Below, piece after piece: positions 7,734 to 12,937 of a DNA stretch of 12,937 nucleotides. Below the pieces are notes generated by a model. It was given only the letters and a program-made list of their open reading frames with translations. It was not told the origin of the DNA and searched no databases. The translations under genes and the position numbers were made by a program. Every line of letters starts with the position of its first letter. The first letter of the stretch is position 1. This stretch comes from Gallionellales bacterium UBA7399 (GTDB taxonomy: Bacteria; Pseudomonadota; Gammaproteobacteria; Burkholderiales; Gallionellaceae), in NCBI GenBank assembly GCA_002470125.1, contig DKNB01000018.1, forward strand, positions 3,220 to 16,156, in the 5' to 3' direction.

Positions 7734-7748
7734 TAACAACCATTATCA
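7734..7748 (-). promoter_or_regulatory. Putative Fur box overlapping the fbpA promoter
   Basis: Read on the minus strand, the 15 bases are TGATAAT G GTTGTTA. One half-site is an exact match to the 7-1-7 Fur consensus (TGATAAT-N-ATTATCA) and the other matches 4 of 7, giving 11/14 overall. It contains GATAAT (7743-7748), a 5/6 match to a -10 box, and overlaps TTGATA, a 5/6 match to a -35 box. Either way, bound Fur would block fbpA transcription. The flanks form a direct repeat, AACAACC at 7735-7741 and 7749-7755. Regulation by Fur is established for fbpA-type genes in general; this site is a prediction. Confidence 0.5.
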
Positions 7749-7817
7749 AACAACCGCTCAGTTCGAATATAAGGCAGCCTGATTCATAATCACTCAAAGC
7801 GCCGCAACGCATTAAAA

Positions 7818-7862
7818 ATGGGTAATTCCCATAGAAGCATAGCTAAAGATATGCATGGGAAT
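7818..7862. repeat. Alternative hairpins built from ATGGG/CCCAT motifs
   Basis: Hairpin A pairs ATGGG (7818-7822) with CCCAT (7828-7832) around a 5-nt loop. Hairpin B pairs ATTCCCAT (7825-7832) with ATGGGAAT (7855-7862), with an inner stem GCATA (7837-7841) / TATGC (7850-7854). The two compete for 7828-7832, so only one can form. The motif family also appears at 7677-7682 and 7948-7953. The 340-nt divergent region 7660-7999 holds no gene, tRNA or terminator that I can see. Whether this element acts as RNA or as a protein-binding site is unknown. Confidence 0.45.
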
Positions 7863-7872
7863 GTACTACTGA

Positions 7873-7901
7873 CAGACAGCCAACGCGCGCGCAAATACAG
7901 T
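7873..7901 (+). promoter_or_regulatory. Possible promoter for the exported methyltransferase gene
   Basis: CAGACA (7873-7878) and TACAGT (7896-7901), each 4/6 to sigma-70 consensus, are 17 bp apart. The spacer includes an alternating CG tract at 7884-7892. A transcript from here would have a leader of about 90 nt before 8000. The match is modest. Confidence 0.25.
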
Positions 7902-7989
7902 AAACTAAACGCTGGTGCAACAATTACCTTACTGACCCGCCCACCAAATGGGTGAGATTCGAAGCCACCCCTTACGGGACACCACTACT

Positions 7990-7994
7990 GGAAG
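7990..7994 (+). promoter_or_regulatory. Ribosome-binding site that sets the methyltransferase start
   Basis: GGAAG lies 5 nt before the ATG at 8000. The upstream in-frame GTG at 7952 would put 16 charged or polar residues ahead of the signal peptide and has no such site. Confidence 0.6.
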
Positions 7995-7999
7995 ATTTT

Positions 8000-8767
8000 A
8001 TGCTAACCACCAAACTTTACACAACTAGATGCCTAGCTCAGGCCATGATTTTCAGTTATTTCTTATTATGGATGTTTGACATACACGCCTCACCACAATC
8101 AATTACCGCGCAATCCATTCAGACAATTTATAGTAACGCCGTTTCTAGCCCAATTCGAACCCAAGAAGACAAGTTTAGCGATGCAACAAGGAGGCCTTTA
8201 GAATTCTTACAATTCACCAAAATACAGCCCGGCATGCTAGTCCTGGATATCTCGGCTGGGCGAGGAAATACCGCTCAGCTGCTTGCATTAGTCGTTGGAG
8301 ACAATGGTGTTGTATGGGCGCAAACAGACAAGGAGCAACCGGCACTTATTAAGCGCCTAATGGATCACCCCCAGTCGAATATCATTCCAGTAATACGCAC
8401 GTTTGAAGATCCGACACCTGACAATGCGCCAAAATTAGATTTAATTACCATCATTATGAATTATCATGACATTGTCAATAAATCCATTGATCGCACTCAG
8501 TTAAACAAAAAAATATTTAATGCATTGAAATCTGGCGGGCATCTCATTGTAATTGACCATTCAGCCAAATCAAACAGCGGCATCTCAGAAACAAAAACAC
8601 TTCATCGCATTGACAAAAATATTGTTATAAACGAATTTTTAGAGTCCGGCCTTCGGTTAGAGGAGGAAAGCAATTTCTTACACAATTCACTCGACCCGCG
8701 TGACCAGGCTTTCTTTAAAATGACAATTCCATCAGACAAATTCTCATTACGATTTGTCAAGCCTTGA
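8000..8767 (+). CDS. Exported class I SAM-dependent methyltransferase-like protein (substrate unknown)
   Basis: The 255-residue product begins with a signal peptide or membrane anchor (hydrophobic core AQAMIFSYFLLWMF, residues 13-26, with a possible cleavage after DIHA, residue 30). A Rossmann-fold methyltransferase domain follows: RTQEDKFSDATRRPLEFL, then motif I VLDISAGRGNTAQLL (81-95), an acidic residue region after GVVWAQTDKE, LDLITIIMNYHD (147-157) and LKSGGHLIVIDH (176-187). The ending DPRDQAFFKM...KFSLRFVKP resembles proteins annotated as predicted methyltransferases with signal peptides (COG4798-like, from memory). Motif I has SAGRG rather than the usual GxGxG, and SAM is not normally present in the periplasm, so activity and location are open. 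It is divergent from fbpA and 48 nt upstream of xerD. No substrate can be named. Confidence 0.75.
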   Translation: MLTTKLYTTRCLAQAMIFSYFLLWMFDIHASPQSITAQSIQTIYSNAVSSPIRTQEDKFSDATRRPLEFLQFTKIQPGMLVLDISAGRGNTAQLLALVVGDNGVVWAQTDKEQPALIKRLMDHPQSNIIPVIRTFEDPTPDNAPKLDLITIIMNYHDIVNKSIDRTQLNKKIFNALKSGGHLIVIDHSAKSNSGISETKTLHRIDKNIVINEFLESGLRLEEESNFLHNSLDPRDQAFFKMTIPSDKFSLRFVKP

Positions 8768-8815
8768 TACACATCAAATCAATATTTGCAACGCAACTGA
8801 GCGCAGTATAACTGC

Positions 8816-9709
8816 ATGAATAATAGTATTTTGGATAAATTTTGTGACTCTCTGTGGCTTGAAGATGGATTGTCACGCAATACATTAGAGAGCTATCGAC
8901 GAGACCTGCGTAAATTTATTTCATGGATAGAAGAAAAAAGTAACTCTACTCTACTGGAAGCTACACATGCCAACATCCAAGATTTTCTTGCGTATTTAGT
9001 CACTGAAAAAAAAGAAAAGGCCAGTAGCACTAGTCGTTCTATATCTAGCCTAAAACGACTATTTCGCTATCTGTTACGACAGAAGCTAATACTTGCTGAC
9101 CCAACCTTAAAAATTATTACCCCTAAAATACCACGCAACCTACCTACCATACTTACCGAACAGGATGTAGAGGCCCTACTAGGGGGGCCAAACATTAATA
9201 CGCACCTCGGTATGCGTGATCGCACCATGCTAGAGGTGCTATATGCTAGCGGTCTGCGAGTATCGGAATTAGTTGGCTTAAGCACCACTCAAGTAAGTCT
9301 CGAAATGGGTGTAATACGCGTTATCGGAAAAGGGAAAAAAGAACGTTTGGTGCCACTTGGTGAAGAGTCATTGAATTGGCTACATCGTTATTTAACCAAC
9401 GCACGCCCAGCCTTATTGGGCGACAGGTTAAATGCGGCCATGTTTGTTACTCAGCGTGGGGTAGCCATGACACGACAAATGTTTTGGTATCTAATTAAGC
9501 GTCATGCTCAAAATGGTGGTTTACACAAAGCCCTATCTCCGCACACCATTCGCCATGCATTTGCTACGCACTTACTCAATCATGGAGCTGATCTACGCGT
9601 CGTGCAAATCTTGCTCGGCCATAAAGACATCTCAACTACACAAATTTACACACATATTGCACGTGAGCGACTAAAACAACTACACGCGCTACATCACCCC
9701 AGGGGGTAG
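8816..9709 (+). CDS. xerD: Site-specific tyrosine recombinase XerD
   Basis: XerD, with XerC, resolves chromosome dimers at dif during cell division. The 297-residue protein has an N-terminal SAM-like core-binding domain (LWLEDGLSRNTLESYRRDLRKF) and a C-terminal catalytic domain. All expected active-site residues are visible: R148 (ASGLRVSEL), K172 (GKGKKER), H243 and R246 (SPHTIRHAFATH), H269 (LLGHKDISTTQ) and nucleophile Y278 (QIYTHI). These positions match E. coli XerD within one residue, and length is normal. The ATG at 8816 has no strong Shine-Dalgarno. XerC is the closest alternative; the DGLSRNTL start and the residue positions favour XerD. Its last 21 nt overlap the end of glmM on the other strand. 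No dif site was recognised here. Confidence 0.92.
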   Translation: MNNSILDKFCDSLWLEDGLSRNTLESYRRDLRKFISWIEEKSNSTLLEATHANIQDFLAYLVTEKKEKASSTSRSISSLKRLFRYLLRQKLILADPTLKIITPKIPRNLPTILTEQDVEALLGGPNINTHLGMRDRTMLEVLYASGLRVSELVGLSTTQVSLEMGVIRVIGKGKKERLVPLGEESLNWLHRYLTNARPALLGDRLNAAMFVTQRGVAMTRQMFWYLIKRHAQNGGLHKALSPHTIRHAFATHLLNHGADLRVVQILLGHKDISTTQIYTHIARERLKQLHALHHPRG

Positions 9710-11068
9710 TGCCTGTGTTACCTCACGCACAACTTGTGCGATTGTGTCAGCCCAGTACCGCACTCTTTGATCATCCTCTCCTTCGACCATGATACGCAAT
9801 ACTGGCTCAGTTCCAGATGGCCTCAGCAACACTCGACCGCGGCCATTAAATTCTGCTCCAGCGGCCGCCACTACCTCCTGTATTAAATTATGTGAAGAAC
9901 AATCAACCCCCTTGGTAATGGTCACATTCAATAACACCTGAGGGTACAGCATTAAATCTGAAGCAGACTGAGATAGAATCCGCTTATCCACACAGGCTGC
10001 ATGCAATACTTGCAAAGCAGCAACAATTCCATCACCCGTTGTGTGTCGATCAAGGCAAATAATGTGGCCTGAATTTTCTCCGCCGAGCTGGCTGCCCTCT
10101 TGCAGCATTTTTTCCATGACATAACGATCCCCCACCTTGGATCGTGTAAATGGAATACCCATCTCCATCATTTTATTTTCAAACGCCAAATTGGTCATTG
10201 ATGTTCCCACGACCCCACCCTTAAGGGTGCCCATCATGTGTCGATGTTTGGCTATGACATACAGAATATGATCACCATCGTACAGACGGCCATCCGAGCC
10301 TACCATCATCAACCGATCGCCATCTCCGTCAAGAGCAATGCCGAAATCGGCATTGTGACTCTTGACAGCCTCTTGTAGATTAGCCGTGGCGGTTGCACCG
10401 TAGCCATCGTTAATATTTTTTCCATCTGGCTCGACGCCAATGGATACAACATCTGCGCCCAATTCGTGAAATACATGGGGAGCGGTATGATAGCTAGCGC
10501 CATGTGCGCAATCTACCACCAACTTTAGACCGCGTAGATTCAAATCAGAGGGGAAGCTATTCTTACAAAATTCAATATAACGCCCTGCCGCATCGTCTAT
10601 ACGCTTTGCTTTTCCAAGCTTCATGGAGGGCATGGTTACTATAGGATTTTCTAGTCCAGCCTCAATAGCAAACTCCACCTTATCCTCCAGCTTGTTACCG
10701 TGACTAGAGAAAAACTTAATCCCATTGTCTTCGAATGGATTGTGGGAGGCAGAAATTACAATACCCGCCTGCAAGCGCAGCGCGCGGGTTAAGTAAGCGA
10801 CTGCCGGGGTTGGAATTGGTCCAGCCAAATAAACATCCACGCCTGCAGCAATTAAACCAGCCTGCAGGGCAGATTCAAGCAGATATCCAGAAATACGCGT
10901 ATCTTTACCAATCAGCACACCGGGATTTTCATCACGAGACAAATGCCAATCTGCTGCGGCTATCACTTTTCCTGCCGAATAGCCCAGATGCATGATAAAT
11001 TCTGGCGTAATAGGATACTCGCCTACGCGACCACGAACACCATCGGTACCAAAAAATTTTTTGGTCAC
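9689..11068 (-). CDS. glmM: Phosphoglucosamine mutase GlmM
   Basis: GlmM converts glucosamine-6-phosphate to glucosamine-1-phosphate on the route to UDP-GlcNAc, peptidoglycan and LPS. The 459 residues show the four family sites: phosphoserine loop ISASHNPFEDNG (catalytic serine S108), metal loop DGDGDR (247-252), sugar-binding GENSGH (330-335) and phosphate-binding RPSGTEP (416-422). It starts MTKKFFGTDGVRG, as usual, and is slightly longer than the typical ~445 residues. The start is a GTG whose GTGA overlaps the folP stop by 4 nt; AGAAGGGG on the minus strand (11076-11083) gives a good ribosome-binding site, implying coupled translation. The C-terminal 21 nt run into xerD. Other hexose-phosphate mutases are excluded by the motifs and the folP neighbour. 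Confidence 0.96.
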   Translation of the reverse strand: MTKKFFGTDGVRGRVGEYPITPEFIMHLGYSAGKVIAAADWHLSRDENPGVLIGKDTRISGYLLESALQAGLIAAGVDVYLAGPIPTPAVAYLTRALRLQAGIVISASHNPFEDNGIKFFSSHGNKLEDKVEFAIEAGLENPIVTMPSMKLGKAKRIDDAAGRYIEFCKNSFPSDLNLRGLKLVVDCAHGASYHTAPHVFHELGADVVSIGVEPDGKNINDGYGATATANLQEAVKSHNADFGIALDGDGDRLMMVGSDGRLYDGDHILYVIAKHRHMMGTLKGGVVGTSMTNLAFENKMMEMGIPFTRSKVGDRYVMEKMLQEGSQLGGENSGHIICLDRHTTGDGIVAALQVLHAACVDKRILSQSASDLMLYPQVLLNVTITKGVDCSSHNLIQEVVAAAGAEFNGRGRVLLRPSGTEPVLRIMVEGEDDQRVRYWADTIAQVVREVTQALPPGVM

Positions 11069-11892
11069 AAGCCAACCCCTTCTGTAGCATTAAAAATGCT
11101 TAAAGCATCTACCGTGGCACGAACATCATGCACGCGAACCATACGAGCTCCCCGCATTACCGCCAACAATGCAGCCGCTACACTGACGTGTGCTCTATGC
11201 TCAACATTCTGATTCGCAATCTCTCCAAGCATGGATTTTCGTGAAATACCAGCCAATACCGGGACCCCAAAAGTAGTGAACTTATCTATGTTTTTTAATA
11301 TGGTGAGGTTGTCTGTCAAGGTCTTATCGAAACCGAAGCCAGGATCAATCATAATACGATTCTTGGTTATACCCGCTTTCTGAGCGGACAGTACACGTAA
11401 ATGTAAAAACTGCATGACCTCTTCTACTACATTTTGATAGTGTGGCAATGTCGTTGCCTTTGGTAAATTATTTCTATGCATCAAACATACTGCTGCACCA
11501 CTCTCAGCAACGGCAGTCATAGCATCTAATTGTTGCAATGAATTAACATCGTTAATCATACTTACCCCTGCCGCCAACACCGCACGCATGACCTCCGGCT
11601 TGCATGTGTCTACCGAAATTGGAACCGGGGCGCCACGCAAGCCCTCAATTATTGGCATAATTCGATCTAACTCCACCTGCGTATCGACAAGCATGGCTCC
11701 GGGACGTGTGGATTCACCACCTACATCAATAATATCTGCCCCCTCCTGAATGAGTTGATATGCGTGCACTAGGGCCAAATCACACTGGGAATAACGCCCC
11801 CCATCATAGAACGAATCAGGCGTGACATTAACAATACCCATCACTAGAGCACGGGACAAATCCAATTTAAATGATCCGCAATGGAAGAGCAT
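11065..11892 (-). CDS. folP: Dihydropteroate synthase FolP
   Basis: FolP joins dihydropterin pyrophosphate to para-aminobenzoate in folate synthesis and is the sulfonamide target. The 275-residue TIM-barrel protein has GIVNVTPDSFYDGG (19-32), DVGGESTRPGA (56-66), SVDTCKPEV, INDVNS, MIDPGFGFDKT (181-191), GISRKSMLG (215-223) and the RVHDV end motif (253-257). A deviation is LMHRNNLPKAT (about 137-147), where the family usually reads MHMxG-x-P. Also, the usual GS/GT before the last helix is HVS-VAAA. Core pterin and phosphate residues look intact. The ATG at 11892 has an AGGG only about one base away, so its Shine-Dalgarno is poor. It lies 88 nt after ftsH and overlaps glmM by 4 nt, the standard ftsH-folP-glmM arrangement. 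Confidence 0.95.
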   Translation of the reverse strand: MLFHCGSFKLDLSRALVMGIVNVTPDSFYDGGRYSQCDLALVHAYQLIQEGADIIDVGGESTRPGAMLVDTQVELDRIMPIIEGLRGAPVPISVDTCKPEVMRAVLAAGVSMINDVNSLQQLDAMTAVAESGAAVCLMHRNNLPKATTLPHYQNVVEEVMQFLHLRVLSAQKAGITKNRIMIDPGFGFDKTLTDNLTILKNIDKFTTFGVPVLAGISRKSMLGEIANQNVEHRAHVSVAAALLAVMRGARMVRVHDVRATVDALSIFNATEGVGL

Positions 11893-11944
11893 GCCCTGAA
11901 TAAACTACGAAGAAAGTGACAACACAAATTCAGTTGCGCGGGAG

Positions 11945-11957
11945 TATGCATTGCATA
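11945..11957. repeat. Short perfect inverted repeat between ftsH and folP
   Basis: TATGCA / TGCATA around a single T, in the 88-nt space between the ftsH stop and folP start. With only a one-base centre it would not fold cleanly as RNA, so a DNA-binding site or chance are the options. Confidence 0.25.
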
Positions 11958-11980
11958 TGTTACGCAATCCTTATTGACCC

Positions 11981-12937
11981 TTAGGCCTCTGGTGCTGGAG
12001 TTTGTCCAGGTGAGACTCTTGATGTTGTCGATGCAGTATCTTGTGACGATTTTGTATCATTATTTGGCTGAGCAATCTTTGGTGGACGTGGCGACTTTCC
12101 TGCCATAATGTCATCAAGCTGATCCGCATCCAAAGTTTCAAATTCAAGCAATGCTTGAGCCATTGCTTCAACCTTCTCTCGATTGGCCTCTATCAATCCA
12201 CGCGCCAACAAATACTGCTGATCTATTATGCGACGTATTTCCTCATCTACCCTCTGCATAGTAGCCTCTGAGACATTTTTATGCGTGGTCACAGAGCGTC
12301 CAAGAAATACTTCACCCTCATTTTCACCGTACACCATGGTGCCCAGAGCTTCTGACATGCCCCACTGCGTTACCATGCGACGGGCCATTTCGGTGGCGCG
12401 CTCAAAGTCATTGGATGCACCCGTAGTCATTTGATGCATAAAAATTTCTTCTGCAATACGGCCGCCAAACAAGACTGCGAGCGTAGCCATAATTCTATCC
12501 CTGTCCATACTGAAACGATCTTCCGTTGGTAGTTGCATAGTCAACCCCAATGCGCGTCCCCGAGGAATAATGGTAACCTTGTGAACTGGGTCAGTCTTGG
12601 GTAGCAGCTTAGCTACAACCGCATGGCCAGACTCATGGTAGGCGGTATTGCGTCGCTCCTCTTCCGGCATAACAACAGATCGACGTTCTGCACCCATCAT
12701 AATCTTATCTTTTGCTGCCTCAAAATCATCCATTTCAACAAAACGCTTGCTGCGTCTTGCGGCAAACAATGCCGCCTCATTTACCAAATTCGCTAGATCA
12801 GCGCCTGACATACCGGGCGTACCACGCGCCAAAATATCTGCTTTTACATCAGCCGAAATGGGCACCTTACGCATGTGCACCATCAAAATCTGCTCACGGC
12901 CACGAATGTCAGGGAGTGGCACCACAACCTGGCGATC
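11981..12937 (-). CDS. ftsH: ATP-dependent zinc metalloprotease FtsH, C-terminal part
   Basis: FtsH is a membrane-anchored AAA+ protease that degrades misfolded membrane proteins and regulators such as LpxC. The frame is open to the window edge; about 318 residues are present, roughly half the usual ~630. They begin at DRQVVVPLPDIRGREQIL, inside the end of the AAA+ domain just after the second region of homology, so Walker A/B lie outside. The protease domain is complete: zinc motif HESGH (fragment residues 101-105) in TAYHESGHAVVAKLL, IIPRGRALG, and the third ligand aspartate in GASNDFERAT (about 177). The C-terminus is a low-complexity S/T/P/Q tail ending in PAPEA. The strong identity to E. 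coli FtsH by eye and the downstream folP-glmM settle the call. No promoter for the cluster is visible in the window. Confidence 0.97.
   Translation of the reverse strand, partial: DRQVVVPLPDIRGREQILMVHMRKVPISADVKADILARGTPGMSGADLANLVNEAALFAARRSKRFVEMDDFEAAKDKIMMGAERRSVVMPEEERRNTAYHESGHAVVAKLLPKTDPVHKVTIIPRGRALGLTMQLPTEDRFSMDRDRIMATLAVLFGGRIAEEIFMHQMTTGASNDFERATEMARRMVTQWGMSEALGTMVYGENEGEVFLGRSVTTHKNVSEATMQRVDEEIRRIIDQQYLLARGLIEANREKVEAMAQALLEFETLDADQLDDIMAGKSPRPPKIAQPNNDTKSSQDTASTTSRVSPGQTPAPEA

Noticed and set aside
7950..7985. tRNA-like fragment (ATTCGAAGCC...) that might mark a tRNA end or attachment site
   Set aside because: The stem around the TTCGAAG loop does not pair as a T-arm should, and no acceptor, D or anticodon arm is found nearby.
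7952..7999. GTG start extending the methyltransferase by 16 residues
   Set aside because: It would place charged residues before the signal peptide and lacks a ribosome-binding site, while the ATG at 8000 has GGAAG at proper distance.
8816..9709. Tyrosine recombinase as an integron or phage integrase, implying a mobile element
   Set aside because: Length, N-terminal domain and catalytic spacing match housekeeping XerD, and no attachment sites, direct repeats or cargo genes flank it.

Overview
The window looks like chromosomal DNA of a mid-GC (by eye mid-40s %) Gram-negative bacterium, most likely a betaproteobacterium. Support comes from the protein sequences of Ffh, XerD, GlmM, FolP and FtsH, the short ExbB starting MSTNPYGLQ, and the conserved ftsH-folP-glmM order. 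The assignment is inferred from recognised protein families, not from a database search. Both ends cut through genes: ffh at the left and ftsH at the right.

Layout. (1) 1-1044: the 3' three quarters of ffh, the SRP GTPase. (2) 1045-3723, plus strand: an iron-energy block of tonB, exbB, exbD and the ferric uptake regulator fur. exbB follows tonB after 11 nt and exbD overlaps exbB by 1 nt; fur has its own 138-nt leader. (3) 3790-7659, minus strand: an ABC importer of the ferric-iron (Fbp/Afu/Fut) type, transcribed periplasmic binding protein, then fused permease, then ATPase, with an unusual 113-nt gap before the ATPase gene. (4) 7660-7999: a 340-nt divergent control region holding a Fur-box-like site, candidate promoters and a cluster of ATGGG/CCCAT motifs that can form two mutually exclusive hairpins. 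(5) 8000-9709, plus strand: a signal-peptide-bearing SAM-methyltransferase-fold protein and the tyrosine recombinase xerD. (6) 9689-12937, minus strand: ftsH (partial), folP and glmM, a housekeeping cluster for membrane proteolysis, folate synthesis and cell-wall amino-sugar synthesis. folP and glmM overlap by 4 nt, and glmM and xerD overlap tail to tail by 21 nt.

How it works together. Regions 2 and 3 form a compact iron module. TonB-ExbB-ExbD would energise outer-membrane receptors (none is encoded here), the Fbp-type importer would carry Fe3+ from periplasm to cytoplasm, and Fur would sense cytoplasmic iron and plausibly repress both through sites such as 7734-7748. No TonB-dependent receptor, RNA gene, transposon, CRISPR array or convincing rho-independent terminator was seen. 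The coding content is conventional. What is worth a second look is mostly intergenic, plus the exported methyltransferase and the placement of fur inside the iron cluster.
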